Notes: a model not told the origin generated them from the letters alone. 33,355 nt of DNA from Salinivibrio proteolyticus (GCF_001996165.1 NZ_MUFP01000009.1:43582-76936); one strand, 5' to 3'; counted from the first letter of the stretch, positions 1 through 9,415 are shown. Numbers and translations: made by a program.

Positions 1-319
1 ACTTATCAAAATAGTCTGATGAATAGCGCTCTTTACCTGCCCACTCAAAGCCAAGCCATTGAACGTCGCGCTTGATCGAGTCAACGTACTCAACGTTTTC
101 TTTTTCTGGGTTGGTATCATCAAAGCGCAAATTGCACTCACCTTGATAATCCTGCGCAATACCGAAGTTCAGGCAAATAGACTTAGCGTGACCGATATGC
201 AGATAGCCATTAGGCTCCGGCGGGAAACGGGTCACGACTGATGTGTGTTTTCCCTCCGCCAAATCTTTATCAATGATTTGACGAATAAAATTGGTTGGAC
301 GAGCTTCAGCATCACTCAT
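1..319 (-). CDS. glnS: Glutaminyl-tRNA synthetase, N-terminal part (gene runs off the left edge)
   Basis: This is the first 106 codons of the class I enzyme that charges tRNA-Gln with glutamine in the cytoplasm. The translation begins [16 protein letters not shown] and contains [16 protein letters not shown], which carries the class I HIGH signature of the ATP site, followed by LRFDDTNP, typical of GlnRS/GluRS. The similarity to E. coli GlnS is nearly continuous. The ATG at 317-319 follows a GAGGT Shine-Dalgarno at 8-9 bases. A TAAAAT hexamer at 349-354 on the minus strand is a possible -10 box, but I see no good -35. The rest of the gene lies outside the window. The glnS-nagE-nagBAC order is the same as in E. 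coli. Confidence 0.97.
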   Translation of the reverse strand, partial: MSDAEARPTNFIRQIIDKDLAEGKHTSVVTRFPPEPNGYLHIGHAKSICLNFGIAQDYQGECNLRFDDTNPEKENVEYVDSIKRDVQWLGFEWAGKERYSSDYFDK

Positions 320-470
320 CAAGGTTACCTCGTATCAAAACAGTGCGAATTTTACAGCTACATGGATACTATGATCTCTTATTCCGGCACTTTACTCAAC
401 CAGTTGTTGTTAAACTCGCCCTCGCATGCCCCTAAATGCGCTTTTTTTGTTCACCCCACCTCCCGAGCAT

Positions 471-500
471 AAAAAACGCCCAGCGTTAGCTGGGCGTTAT
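471..500 (-). terminator. Rho-independent terminator of nagE
   Basis: A 10-bp perfect stem (475-484 with 489-498) has a 4-base loop. Read on the minus strand it is followed by a run of six T. It lies 30 bases beyond the nagE stop codon. The same 10-base stem sequence (AACGCCCAGC) is used again in the terminator at 20842-20870. Confidence 0.93.
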
Positions 501-529
501 CGAGTTTAGATTTTCTCTATGGTGGTCGC

Positions 530-2041
530 TTATGGCAATTTCACTGCAGACAAATCTTCATTATCCGGGATTTGTTTCATCTCTCCGGCAATGATTTCGG
601 CCAATGGACCAAGAATGACCTGCAAGTTGTTATCCCCTAACTTCACGACACCCATCGCGCCAATGGCTTTGAGTTTCGCTTCATCGACGATTTCACGGTT
701 TGCCACTGATAGGCGCAAGCGTGTGATACAAGCGTCGATAGATGTCAGGTTTTGATGTCCGCCTAACGCTTTGAGGTACTTACGTGCAAGCTCACGGTTG
801 TCGCTGGTTTCATTCGTATTCGCGTTTCCGGCAGATGCGCCTTCAATACTGTCATCTTCACGACCCGGGGTTTTCAAGTTCATGGCCATGATCGCCGCAC
901 GGAATGTCGCGTAATAAAGCACGAAGAATACCAAGCCCATTACCGGTAGCATGTACCACTCGTTGGCTACGGGGTTTTTTGACGACAACACTAAGTCGAC
1001 AAGACCTGCAGAGAAGCCAAAGCCGGCAGTCCAGTTAAAGGTGGCAGCGATGAACAAAGAGATGCCTGTCAAGAACGCATGCAACACAAACAGCACAGGT
1101 GCTACGAACAGGAAGGCGAACTCGAGAGGTTCAGTTACACCGGTAAAGAACGAAGCAAAACCGGCTGCAATCATGATCGATGCCACACGTGCTTTGTTCT
1201 CTGGACGTGCAGTGTGGTAAATCGCCAGTGCCGCCCCCGGTAGACCAAACATCATCACAGGGAAGAAGCCGGCCATGTACATGCCTGTGGTTCCCTTAAT
1301 CGCTTCACCTGTTTCAAGACCTTGCGCGCCCATCCAGAAACGACCCAAGTCATTGATACCCACAGTATCGAACCAGAATACCGCGTTAAGCGCATGGTGA
1401 AGACCGACAGGAATCAACAGACGGTTGAAGAATCCGTAGATACCTGCACCCGCGGCGCCTAAGTTAGTGATACTTTCACCGAAGTGAACCAAACCACCAA
1501 ATACGACGGGCCATACAAACATCAGCACGAACGAAATCGCAATGGCGACAACAGACACAAGAATGGGAACCAGACGTTTGCCACTGAAGAAAGCCAGTGC
1601 TTTTGGCAGCTCTACGCCGCTATAACGGTTGTAAAGCTCTGCCGATACCACACCAATTAAGATACCGATAAATTGGTTGTTGATTTTGCTAAACGCCAGC
1701 TCATTGTTGTCTAGTGCAACATCCACGAGACCGATTTGGCTTACTGCACCAGGCGCACAAAGCGTGGTGATCACCATAAAGCCGACGAAACCTGCTAAGG
1801 CAGCCGCACCATCTTTATCTTTTGACATGCCGTAAGCCACACCAATGGCGAACAGTACCGACATATTGTCAATGATCGCTGCCCCTGATTTAATCAAGAA
1901 AGCAGCAAGGGCGTTATTCCCACCCCAACCTGTTGGATCAAGCCAGTAGCCGACCCCCATCAAGATCGCTGCGGCTGGTAGTACCGCTACCGGCACCATC
2001 AGCGCACGACCTATACGTTGCGCGTATCCAAGAATATTCAC
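530..2041 (-). CDS. nagE: PTS N-acetylglucosamine transporter, EIICB
   Basis: This inner-membrane permease imports GlcNAc and phosphorylates it to GlcNAc-6-P. The 503 residues comprise a membrane EIIC domain (about 1-380, hydrophobic segments starting MVPVAVLPAAAILMGVGYWL) and a cytoplasmic EIIB domain (about 420-490) whose phosphorylated cysteine is Cys438 in DACITRLRL. The EIIA domain fused to E. coli NagE (about 650 aa) is absent. Two-domain forms are usual in vibrios, where EIIA-Glc (Crr) presumably supplies the phosphate; that is family knowledge. The start is GTG (2039-2041), chosen because the protein then begins MNILGY like its relatives; a G-rich stretch lies just upstream. The gene is transcribed away from nagB and shares its control region. 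Confidence 0.95.
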   Translation of the reverse strand: MNILGYAQRIGRALMVPVAVLPAAAILMGVGYWLDPTGWGGNNALAAFLIKSGAAIIDNMSVLFAIGVAYGMSKDKDGAAALAGFVGFMVITTLCAPGAVSQIGLVDVALDNNELAFSKINNQFIGILIGVVSAELYNRYSGVELPKALAFFSGKRLVPILVSVVAIAISFVLMFVWPVVFGGLVHFGESITNLGAAGAGIYGFFNRLLIPVGLHHALNAVFWFDTVGINDLGRFWMGAQGLETGEAIKGTTGMYMAGFFPVMMFGLPGAALAIYHTARPENKARVASIMIAAGFASFFTGVTEPLEFAFLFVAPVLFVLHAFLTGISLFIAATFNWTAGFGFSAGLVDLVLSSKNPVANEWYMLPVMGLVFFVLYYATFRAAIMAMNLKTPGREDDSIEGASAGNANTNETSDNRELARKYLKALGGHQNLTSIDACITRLRLSVANREIVDEAKLKAIGAMGVVKLGDNNLQVILGPLAEIIAGEMKQIPDNEDLSAVKLP

Positions 2042-2175
2042 CTTCGTTCCCCCTATGTGTTCTCAGAGCCATACCACAGTATTTGTTGTTTTCTGCGTCT
2101 GGCGTATCGCGTGAGATAATGACCAAAGCACTTTTTTTGTCAAACAATGTTAGTCAATTGCAGTTTATGTCAATA

Positions 2176-2192
2176 AATTCGCCTCGCAAATT
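2176..2192. promoter_or_regulatory. NagC-type operator, nagE side
   Basis: The dyad AATTCGCCTCGCAAATT has the form AATTnGC-nnn-GCnAATT, in keeping with operators of the NagC/Mlc ROK repressors. Its centre is at 2184. Neighbouring TTGACA-like hexamers on the minus strand (2168-2173 and 2138-2143) are candidate nagE -35 elements. The assignment rests on symmetry and on the adjacent nagC gene, not on a computed matrix score. Confidence 0.72.
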
Positions 2193-2206
2193 AAAACCCC
2201 CTTATT

Positions 2207-2222
2207 TGTGAGATTTATCACC
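2207..2222. promoter_or_regulatory. CRP (cAMP receptor protein) binding site
   Basis: TGTGA-GATTTA-TCACC matches the CRP consensus TGTGA-N6-TCACA at nine of ten positions. It lies between the two NagC-like boxes in the divergent nagE/nagB region. E. coli likewise has a CRP site here and needs it for both operons. Confidence 0.8.
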
Positions 2223-2267
2223 GATCCACACCAAAAACAGAGAAATATGTTAGCCAGATCATAAAAC

Positions 2268-2287
2268 TTATTTTATGATGAAAATAA
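2268..2287. promoter_or_regulatory. Second NagC-type operator, nagB side
   Basis: A perfect 7-bp inverted repeat, TTATTTT and AAAATAA, is separated by six bases. The centre is at 2277.5, so it is 93.5 bp from the box at 2176-2192. That is close to nine helical turns and fits a DNA loop. It is less GC-centred than the first box, so the assignment is weaker. Confidence 0.58.
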
Positions 2288-2342
2288 ATGAGCATATTCG
2301 TTATGCTGTACCCGTAAGCCCACTGATTTATCGAGGTGTCCT

Positions 2343-3143
2343 GTGCGACTCATTCCATTACAAACCAGCCATCAAGTCGGCCTATGGTCGGCCAGATATA
2401 TCGTTGATACTATTAATAAATTCTCCCCAAGCGCCGAACGCCCATTTGTGCTCGGATTGCCTACAGGCGGTACACCACTGAATACTTATAAGCAACTGAT
2501 CACCCTGTTCAATCAGGGCGAAGTGAGCTTTGAGCATGTGGTAACCTTCAACATGGACGAGTACTGCAATATCCCAGCCGATCATGACCAATCATATCGC
2601 ACCTTCATGTATGAAAACTTCTTTAAGCATATTGATATTAAAGAAGAAAACATCAACTTACTGAACGGAAATGCGAGCGATGTTGATGCGGAATGCAAAC
2701 GTTATGAAGACAAGATCAAATCCTACGGCAAGATCCATCTCTTTATGGGCGGTGTGGGTAACGACGGTCACATTGCGTTTAACGAGCCAGCCTCTTCGCT
2801 GGCCTCTCGGACACGGATCAAAACCTTGACCGAAGATACCCGTATGGCAAACTCTCGCTTCTTTGATAATGATATCAACCAAGTACCTAAGCACGCGCTT
2901 ACCATTGGCGTCGGGACGCTACTCGATGCTGAAGAGATCATGATTTTGGTCACTGGCCACAATAAGGCACAGGCACTTCAAGCAGCCGTGGAGGGGTCGG
3001 TCAATCACTTGTGGACTGTTTCCGCACTGCAGCTGCACCCTAAAGCCATGATTGTGTGCGATGCGCCTTCAACTGCCGAACTAAAAGTAAAAACAGTGAA
3101 GTATTTTCAGGAGCTTGAAGCCCAGAACATTCATAATTTATAA
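2343..3143 (+). CDS. nagB: Glucosamine-6-phosphate deaminase
   Basis: This cytosolic enzyme converts glucosamine-6-P to fructose-6-P and ammonia, the last step that brings amino sugar into glycolysis. The length is 266 aa, as in E. coli. The catalytic residues fall at the E. coli positions: Asp72 (NMDEY), Asp141 and His143 (GNDGHIAF), and Glu148. The allosteric GlcNAc-6-P site is kept too (Ser151, Ser152, Arg158, Lys160), so the enzyme is probably activated by GlcNAc-6-P. The start is GTG at 2343 with AGGTG upstream, and it aligns with the family start MRLIPL. First gene of nagBAC, 11 bases before nagA. Confidence 0.97.
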   Translation: MRLIPLQTSHQVGLWSARYIVDTINKFSPSAERPFVLGLPTGGTPLNTYKQLITLFNQGEVSFEHVVTFNMDEYCNIPADHDQSYRTFMYENFFKHIDIKEENINLLNGNASDVDAECKRYEDKIKSYGKIHLFMGGVGNDGHIAFNEPASSLASRTRIKTLTEDTRMANSRFFDNDINQVPKHALTIGVGTLLDAEEIMILVTGHNKAQALQAAVEGSVNHLWTVSALQLHPKAMIVCDAPSTAELKVKTVKYFQELEAQNIHNL

Positions 3144-3154
3144 GGAATAACAGC

Positions 3155-4291
3155 ATGTATGCGTTAACCCACTGCCGGATTTTTACTGGTCATGAAGTGC
3201 TTGATGACCACGCTATTGTCATCCGTGACGGCGTGATTGAGGACATTTGCCCGCAACATGCGCTGCCGACAGAGATAGAAAAACGCTCACTCGACGGAGC
3301 TTACGTTAGCCCGGGCTTCATCGATCTGCAGCTTAATGGTTGTGGTGGTGTCATGTTCAATGACGCGATCACTGCGGACACCATTGAGACCATGCATCAA
3401 GCAAACTTGAAGTCTGGTTGTACCAACTTCTTACCGACCCTCATTACAAGTTCAGATGATGACATGCGTGCTGCGGTGAACGCGATGCGCGAGTACAAAG
3501 CCCATCATCCGCATCAAGCCTTAGGCTTACACTTAGAAGGGCCTTACTTAAACAGCGCGAAAAAAGGGATCCATAGTCTCGACTATATTCGCCCCAGTAA
3601 CGACAAGATGATTGCGTACTTGTGCGACAACGCAGACGTGATTACCAAATTGACGCTGGCGCCCGAACTCGCTCCAAAAGCGCACATTCAGGCGCTCACC
3701 AAAGCAGGCATTATCGTCTCCGCTGGCCACACTAACGCAACCTATGAGCAAGCACGCGAAGGCTTTGCTAATGGGATTGGGTTTGCGACCCACCTGTTCA
3801 ATGCAATGACGGCGACTACCGGTCGAGAGCCCGGCATGGTTGGCGCGATTTATGATACGCCCGAGGTTTACACCGGCGTCATTGCTGACGGTTTCCATGT
3901 GTCTTACGCCAACATTCGTCTTGCACATAAAGTAAAAGGTGAGAAATTAGTGCTAGTTACTGATGCTGTGGCACCAGCAGGAGCCGACATGGATCACTTT
4001 ATTTTTGTAGGCAAGAAAGTATATTACCGTGACGGCAAGTGTGTTGATGAGAATGGTACACTTGGCGGCTCTGCACTGACGATGAACGAAGCAGTTCGTA
4101 ATAGTGTTGAGCATATAGGTATCGCCTTGGATGAGGCTCTGCGCATGGCAACGCTGTATCCTGCGCGCGCTATTGGTGTCGATCAGCTTTATGGCAGTAT
4201 TCGCCCGGGGAAAATTGCGAATCTTGCTATTTTTGATCGCACACTCAACATCCGAGCGACGGTGGTTAACGGACAATATACACATAGCTAG
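3155..4291 (+). CDS. nagA: N-acetylglucosamine-6-phosphate deacetylase
   Basis: NagA removes acetate from GlcNAc-6-P to give glucosamine-6-P, the substrate of NagB. It is a 378-residue amidohydrolase-superfamily enzyme. Visible landmarks are GFIDLQLNG (53-62) at the start of the barrel, Glu128 in HLEGPYLN, His192 in AGHTNAT, His213 in HLFNAM (metal ligands in E. coli NagA), and the catalytic Asp270 in [15 protein letters not shown] stands 9 bases before the ATG. The gene lies between nagB and nagC on one transcript. Confidence 0.97.
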   Translation: MYALTHCRIFTGHEVLDDHAIVIRDGVIEDICPQHALPTEIEKRSLDGAYVSPGFIDLQLNGCGGVMFNDAITADTIETMHQANLKSGCTNFLPTLITSSDDDMRAAVNAMREYKAHHPHQALGLHLEGPYLNSAKKGIHSLDYIRPSNDKMIAYLCDNADVITKLTLAPELAPKAHIQALTKAGIIVSAGHTNATYEQAREGFANGIGFATHLFNAMTATTGREPGMVGAIYDTPEVYTGVIADGFHVSYANIRLAHKVKGEKLVLVTDAVAPAGADMDHFIFVGKKVYYRDGKCVDENGTLGGSALTMNEAVRNSVEHIGIALDEALRMATLYPARAIGVDQLYGSIRPGKIANLAIFDRTLNIRATVVNGQYTHS

Positions 4292-4298
4292 GACATTT

Positions 4299-5513
4299 AT
4301 GACTGGCGGACAAATCGGGAATGTCGACTTGGTAAAGCAGCTCAACGGGGCTGCCGTTTATCGGTTGATCGATCAACAAGGGCCCATCTCTCGCATACAA
4401 ATTGCAGACGTGAGCCGTCTAGCACCCGCAAGTGTGACAAAAATAACCCGCCAATTGCTCGAACGTGGCTTGATCAAGGAAGTGGCTCAGCAAGCGTCAA
4501 CCGGCGGTCGCCGAGCTATTTCTTTGACCACAGAATGCGCCCCATTCCATACCCTTGCGGTAAGACTGGGGCGTCATTTTATCGAGCTTTCACTCTATGA
4601 TTTGAGTGGGACATCGCTTGCTGAACACGGGGAAGCTTTTCACTATCACGATCAAACCGAGTTAGTGAACGGCCTGATTCAGATTCTGAGTCAGTTTATT
4701 GACACCCACCAACAATCCATCAAAGAGCTGATTGCCATATCGGTCGTGATGCCCGGCCTGATTGATCCTGAGTCTGGGGTCGTCGAATACATGCCTAACA
4801 TCACGATTCAACAGCTGGCCCTTGCCGACACACTCCGTGAGGAGTTTGGTGTGCAAGCGTTTATTGGTAACGATATTCGCGGGCAAGCATTGGCGGAGCA
4901 CTACTTTGGCGCCAGTCAAGCCTATTACGACTCGATGCTGGTCAGTGTTCACCATGGCACTGGCGCTGGGATTATCGTAAACGGACAAATTTTCTTGGGC
5001 CATAACCGCAATGTGGGCGAATTGGGCCATGTGCAAATTGACCCTTTGGGTAAAAAGTGCCAATGCGGCAATTTTGGCTGTTTAGAGACCGTTGCCTCTA
5101 ACGAAGCCATTATCGAACATGCACAACAGCTACTGGCTCAAGGGCACCCGAGCACGCTCAAACACGATGATAGTTTGACGATCGAAGCCATTTGTGAGGC
5201 CGCCGAGCAAGGCGATGAACTGGCAAGACAGGTATTGGTAAAGGTTGGCAATCATCTTGGCAAAGCCATTGCTATGACCGTTAACCTGTTCAATCCTCAA
5301 CTTGTGGTCATTGCTGGTAAGATCACGGCAGCAAAAAGTGTCGTCTTCCCCGCCATTCAGCGCTGTGTTGAAAACCAGTCACTGCCTAGCTTTCATCAAA
5401 AGCTAGACATTGTAAGCGCGAAGCTAGCAGAAAAACCTACCATGGCCGCTTTCTCGTTAGTTAAACGCGCCATGCTCAACGGCGAACTGTTACAAAAACT
5501 GCTCGAAGAGTGA
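4299..5513 (+). CDS. nagC: ROK-family transcriptional repressor NagC
   Basis: NagC represses amino-sugar genes and is released by GlcNAc-6-P. The product has 404 residues (E. coli 406). It has an N-terminal winged helix-turn-helix (about 25-70, SRIQIADVSRLAPASVTK and TGGRRA), the GTGAGI sugar-kinase-like loop, and the ROK zinc motif CQCGNFGCLE. The open frame extends upstream into nagA, but the ATG at 4299 is chosen: it reproduces the conserved start (GQIGNVDLVKQLN) and has AGGA overlapping the nagA stop. The 7-base gap implies co-transcription. The dyads at 2176-2192 and 2268-2287 are its likely targets, giving autoregulation of nagBAC. E. coli nagD is missing downstream. Confidence 0.96.
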   Translation: MTGGQIGNVDLVKQLNGAAVYRLIDQQGPISRIQIADVSRLAPASVTKITRQLLERGLIKEVAQQASTGGRRAISLTTECAPFHTLAVRLGRHFIELSLYDLSGTSLAEHGEAFHYHDQTELVNGLIQILSQFIDTHQQSIKELIAISVVMPGLIDPESGVVEYMPNITIQQLALADTLREEFGVQAFIGNDIRGQALAEHYFGASQAYYDSMLVSVHHGTGAGIIVNGQIFLGHNRNVGELGHVQIDPLGKKCQCGNFGCLETVASNEAIIEHAQQLLAQGHPSTLKHDDSLTIEAICEAAEQGDELARQVLVKVGNHLGKAIAMTVNLFNPQLVVIAGKITAAKSVVFPAIQRCVENQSLPSFHQKLDIVSAKLAEKPTMAAFSLVKRAMLNGELLQKLLEE

Positions 5514-5519
5514 TCGTTT

Positions 5520-5554
5520 AACGGGTTTGACGTCTTGCTACGCAAACCCGTTTT
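5520..5554 (+). terminator. Terminator of nagBAC
   Basis: A 10-bp perfect stem, AACGGGTTTG (5520-5529) with CAAACCCGTT (5543-5552), has a 13-base loop. It starts seven bases after the nagC stop. The T-run is short (TTTT then C), so termination may be incomplete. Confidence 0.72.
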
Positions 5555-5751
5555 CTCCGCAAATAAAATCTCACACTTTCCCTATCTAGCGTGTACATTA
5601 TATACCCAAGCTATGGTGCGCTATAAGCTGGCAACGCGTCACGGGCCTATCTCTTTTCTCAAAGTCGCGTAGGCATCAAAGCGTCTTGCTCCTTATCGCT
5701 TAACCTCAGAAGAACTAAGCTCAAACAAGCTATTACTAAGGAGACCCATCA

Positions 5752-5778
5752 ATGTCTCAAATTCATATCTTTAGTTGA
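5752..5778 (+). CDS. Possible eight-codon leader ORF (MSQIHIFS)
   Basis: A near-consensus Shine-Dalgarno, AAGGAGA, sits eight bases before ATG, and the frame closes with TGA after eight codons. The region 5555-5876 otherwise holds no gene. The ribosome site is better than that of the antiporter gene 98 bases downstream. It could be a leader peptide, the stump of a deleted gene (nagD would be expected near here), or chance. The peptide has no run of one amino acid that would suggest classical attenuation. Confidence 0.3.
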   Translation: MSQIHIFS

Positions 5779-5876
5779 TTCAAAACTTTAAGATAAGTGT
5801 CGATGCTGTGTTTATTGGCTTTTGCACAAAAACACGGATTCTGTTTGCTCGCTAACTCACATAATAAGCATACGAT

Positions 5877-7463
5877 ATGGAACTGGTTTACATCTCAGCA
5901 GCCTTCATCAGCGGCTATATTCTGATGCGTTGTCACTTGCCACCTCTCGTTGGCTTTTTGATTGCTGGCTTTGCGCTACATGCGTTTGGCTACGAATCCA
6001 CCCCGGTGATCTCTGATCTGGCCGATTTGGGTGTCACCTTGCTGCTTTTCTCGATTGGATTGAAGTTGGATGTCAAAACCCTACTTGCCAAGGAGATTTG
6101 GTTTGGCGCGACCGCCCATAACCTGCTGACTACGGGGTTGTTCACGCTGTCCTTGTTCGGCTTGAAAGCCCTAAGCGTTCCAATGCTTGCCGGTTTGAGC
6201 TTGTCAGAGTTGGCCCTGTTGGGTTTTGCCCTATCTTTCTCCAGTACCGTCTTTGCCATTAAGGCACTCCAAGAGAAAGGGGAGCTTAATGCCACCTATG
6301 GTACTCTGGCGATTGGCATTCTGATCATGCAAGATATCTTTGCGGTGGTCTTTATCACCGCCACGTCCGGAAAAACGCCCGAACTCAGTGCATTATTGCT
6401 CTTTGCATTACCTCTGCTTAAGCCAGTGTTCAACAAAATACTGGACAACGCTGGGCACGGTGAGATGTTGGTGCTCTATGGCATTTTCCTAGCATTAGTG
6501 GCGGGTGCAGGCTTGTTTGAGCTTGTTGGCGTTAAACCAGACTTGGGGGCGTTAGTTTTAGGGATGCTGCTGGCAAGCCACCCTCGCGCCTCGGAAATGG
6601 CCAAATCGCTCTTTAATATGAAAGAGCTTTTCCTCGTGTGCTTTTTCCTCAACATTGGCTTATCCGAGCAGCCTACTTGGCAAAGCTTTGGCTTTGCATT
6701 GATCCTCATGTTGCTTTTGCCTATCAAAGGGGTTCTCTATTACTGGATTGTCAGTGGCTTCCGCTATCGCGTGCGGACTGCTTTATTCACCACACTAACC
6801 CTATTTAACTTCAGTGAGTTTGGCTTAATCGTGGGGGGATTTGCGTATAAAGCTGGCCTTATGCCTGGCCCTATATTAGTGTCCATCGCTATTGCAGTGT
6901 CATTGAGTTTTGCGTTTTCCGCACCGCTCAATACATTCAGTAATCAGCTCTATACTTGGGCGTCGCAGTGGTTGAAAGATAGAAACCCCGAGCAGCTACA
7001 TCCCAGTGATCAGCTGATCAATCTCGGTGATGCCTCGATTCTGGTACTTGGAATGGGTCGAATTGGTTCAGGGGCGTATGACGAGCTCTCTGCCACTCAT
7101 CACCAACCCATTATTGGCATTGACAACCGAGAAGATTCAGTGGCACGCCATCAAGAGGAAGGACGACGCGCGATTCTTGGCGATGCCACCGATCCTGACT
7201 TTTGGTCACGCGCCATTTCTGATGGACAGATCAAGTTAATCTTACTAGCAATGCCTCACAGTCAGGCCAATATGCTTGCACTAGAGCAAATCAGGCAAAC
7301 CAACTTTGAGGGCAAGGTCGCGGCAATTGCAAAGTATGAGGATGAAATTGAGCAACTCAAAGCGCTCGGCGTTGACGAAGCGTTCAATATCTATCAAGAG
7401 GCCGGTAGTGGATTTGCTCGACATGTGCGAGAGCAGTTTACCACGCCAGCCAACAACGCCTAA
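5877..7463 (+). CDS. Kef-type monovalent cation:proton antiporter (CPA2) with TrkA-N domain
   Basis: This predicted inner-membrane K+ (or Na+)/H+ antiporter has 528 residues. Residues 1-365 are about a dozen hydrophobic segments of the Na_H_Exchanger fold (LADLGVTLLLFSIGLKLD near 48-65, QDIFAVVF near 152). A cytosolic Rossmann domain begins with ILVLGMGRIGSGAYDEL (388-404), and IGIDN follows about 12 residues later, as in KefC/YbaL. The C-terminal domain suggests gating by a nucleotide. Start ATG 5877 has a weak ribosome site, but the first helix begins there. It sits where nagD lies in E. coli. Ion and ligand cannot be read from sequence. It resembles YbaL/KefB/KefC but I do not assign a symbol. 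Confidence 0.88.
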   Translation: MELVYISAAFISGYILMRCHLPPLVGFLIAGFALHAFGYESTPVISDLADLGVTLLLFSIGLKLDVKTLLAKEIWFGATAHNLLTTGLFTLSLFGLKALSVPMLAGLSLSELALLGFALSFSSTVFAIKALQEKGELNATYGTLAIGILIMQDIFAVVFITATSGKTPELSALLLFALPLLKPVFNKILDNAGHGEMLVLYGIFLALVAGAGLFELVGVKPDLGALVLGMLLASHPRASEMAKSLFNMKELFLVCFFLNIGLSEQPTWQSFGFALILMLLLPIKGVLYYWIVSGFRYRVRTALFTTLTLFNFSEFGLIVGGFAYKAGLMPGPILVSIAIAVSLSFAFSAPLNTFSNQLYTWASQWLKDRNPEQLHPSDQLINLGDASILVLGMGRIGSGAYDELSATHHQPIIGIDNREDSVARHQEEGRRAILGDATDPDFWSRAISDGQIKLILLAMPHSQANMLALEQIRQTNFEGKVAAIAKYEDEIEQLKALGVDEAFNIYQEAGSGFARHVREQFTTPANNA

Positions 7464-7486
7464 CCCACCGTTATTCCAGTACCCAG

Positions 7487-7510
7487 GCCGCTCTTTCGAG
7501 CGGCTTTTTT
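7487..7510 (+). terminator. Terminator of the Kef-type antiporter gene
   Basis: GCCGCTC (7487-7493) pairs with GAGCGGC (7498-7504) around a TTTC loop, and six T follow. Confidence 0.93.
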
Positions 7511-7714
7511 CATCGATGCATAGTCATTTTGTACACACACTGCACTGCACTTATATTTTATTCACTTAAATTGCCTTTATTTTAAATAAAATTCACACAA
7601 AGTGGATTTTTGATAAAGAAATGCTTTTTGAGGCTTGTCTATCCTGACCGTGCAAGGCAGAGTGGTTGTCAACCTATTATCGCCTTGTTGGCTAGAAGAA
7701 TTTGAGAGGAAAGT

Positions 7715-9382
7715 ATGTGTTCAGTGTTTGGGGTGCTTGATATAAAAACCGACCCACAGCAGCTCCGTGAAGTGGCTTTAAAGATGTCCAAAACCATGCG
7801 TCACCGTGGTCCTGACTGGTCGGGCATTTACTCATCCGAGAAAGCTATTTTGGTCCATGAGCGTTTAGCGATTGTCGATCTAAACAGTGGTGCCCAGCCT
7901 TTATATAACCAAGATAAAACCCAAGCATTAGCGGTCAATGGCGAAATTTACAACCACAAAGAATTGCGTGCTGAGTTTGCTCCTGACTATCCATTTCAAA
8001 CCGAGTCAGATTGCGAAATCATTCTAGCTTTGTATCAGCAAAAAGGACCTGAGCTGCTTGACTACCTCAACGGTATCTTCGCATTTATCCTTTATGATGA
8101 GGAGCAAGATGCCTACCTGATTGGCCGTGACCACATTGGTATTATTCCGCTTTACCACGGTCATGATGAACACGGCAACTACTACGTGGCCTCGGAAATG
8201 AAAGCCTTAACGCCTGTATGTAAGAGCATCAGTGAGTTCCCTCCGGGCCATTTCCTGTGGAGTAAACAAGGCGAGCCGGTGCGCTATTACAAGCGTGATT
8301 GGATGGATTATGACGGTGTGAAAGAAAACACAACCGATAAAGCGGCGTTGAAAGAAGCACTCGAAGCCGCGGTTCACCGCCAACTAATGACCGACGTTCC
8401 TTACGGCGTGTTGCTTTCTGGTGGACTCGACTCGTCCGTGATTTCTGCCATCACCAAACAATTTGCGGCCAACCGCATCGAAGATGACGATCAAAGCCAA
8501 GCATGGTGGCCTCGTCTTCACTCGTTTGCTATCGGCCTTGAAGGCGCCCCCGATTTGAAAGCCGCCAAGGAAGTGGCGGATCATCTTGGCACGGTTCATC
8601 ATGAGTTTACCTACACCATTCAAGAAGGGCTGGATGCGATTCGTGACGTGATTTATCACATCGAAACCTATGACGTCACCACAATCCGTGCCTCCACGCC
8701 GATGTACCTGATGTCTCGTAAGATCCGCGCGATGGGGATCAAAATGGTGCTCTCCGGTGAAGGCGCCGATGAAGTCTTTGGCGGGTATTTATACTTCCAT
8801 AAAGCGCCAAGTGCGAAAGAGTTTCACGAAGAAACGGTGCGTAAGTTACTTGCTCTCAACATGTTTGACTGCGCACGTGCGAACAAATCCATGGCAGCAT
8901 GGGGCGTGGAAGCACGCGTACCTTTCCTCGACAAAGCCTTCTTAGAAGTGGCGATGCAGATCAAGCCAGACGATAAGATGTGTGGCAACGGAAAAATGGA
9001 AAAGCACATTATCCGCGAATGCTTTGGAGACCTACTTCCTGATTCGGTAGCATGGCGCCAAAAAGAACAATTCAGTGATGGCGTTGGGTATGGCTGGATT
9101 GATACCTTAAAAGCGATCGCCGAAGAGAAGGTGACGGATCAGCAGCTCGAGACAGCGGCTTTCCGGTTCCCTTATAACACGCCAACCACTAAAGAGGCGT
9201 ATATGTACCGCGAGATCTTTGCAGAGCTCTTCCCGCTCGACGATGCGGCGAAATGCGTACCAGGCGGCCCGTCGATCGCTTGCTCAAGTGCCAAAGCGAT
9301 TGAGTGGGATGAATCTTTCAAAAACCAAGCCGATCCGTCTGGTCGTGCCGTACGCACGGTACATGAAAAAGCGTATCAATAA
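7715..9382 (+). CDS. asnB: Asparagine synthetase B, glutamine-hydrolysing
   Basis: AsnB makes asparagine from aspartate, ATP and glutamine in the cytosol. The 555 residues match E. coli AsnB (554) almost throughout. Cys2 after the initiator Met (MCSVFGV) is the nucleophile of the N-terminal glutaminase domain (about 1-200). The synthetase domain carries the pyrophosphatase loop SGGLDSS at 235-241. AGGAAA lies just before the ATG. The 251-base upstream gap holds nested inverted repeats (7653-7687) but no convincing promoter hexamers. As in E. coli, asnB closes the glnS-nag block, here with the antiporter between it and nagC. Confidence 0.98.
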   Translation: MCSVFGVLDIKTDPQQLREVALKMSKTMRHRGPDWSGIYSSEKAILVHERLAIVDLNSGAQPLYNQDKTQALAVNGEIYNHKELRAEFAPDYPFQTESDCEIILALYQQKGPELLDYLNGIFAFILYDEEQDAYLIGRDHIGIIPLYHGHDEHGNYYVASEMKALTPVCKSISEFPPGHFLWSKQGEPVRYYKRDWMDYDGVKENTTDKAALKEALEAAVHRQLMTDVPYGVLLSGGLDSSVISAITKQFAANRIEDDDQSQAWWPRLHSFAIGLEGAPDLKAAKEVADHLGTVHHEFTYTIQEGLDAIRDVIYHIETYDVTTIRASTPMYLMSRKIRAMGIKMVLSGEGADEVFGGYLYFHKAPSAKEFHEETVRKLLALNMFDCARANKSMAAWGVEARVPFLDKAFLEVAMQIKPDDKMCGNGKMEKHIIRECFGDLLPDSVAWRQKEQFSDGVGYGWIDTLKAIAEEKVTDQQLETAAFRFPYNTPTTKEAYMYREIFAELFPLDDAAKCVPGGPSIACSSAKAIEWDESFKNQADPSGRAVRTVHEKAYQ

Positions 9383-9415
9383 GCTCAAAATGATGGGCAC
9401 ACCATAGATTAGAAA

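Noticed and set aside
951-1220. Plus-strand ORF antisense to nagE
   Set aside because: No start signal and a low-complexity composition; it shadows the EIIC coding frame.
530-2041. nagE as a truncated gene because it lacks the EIIA domain
   Set aside because: Two-domain EIICB proteins of about 500 residues are usual in Vibrionaceae, and the frame ends cleanly before a strong terminator.
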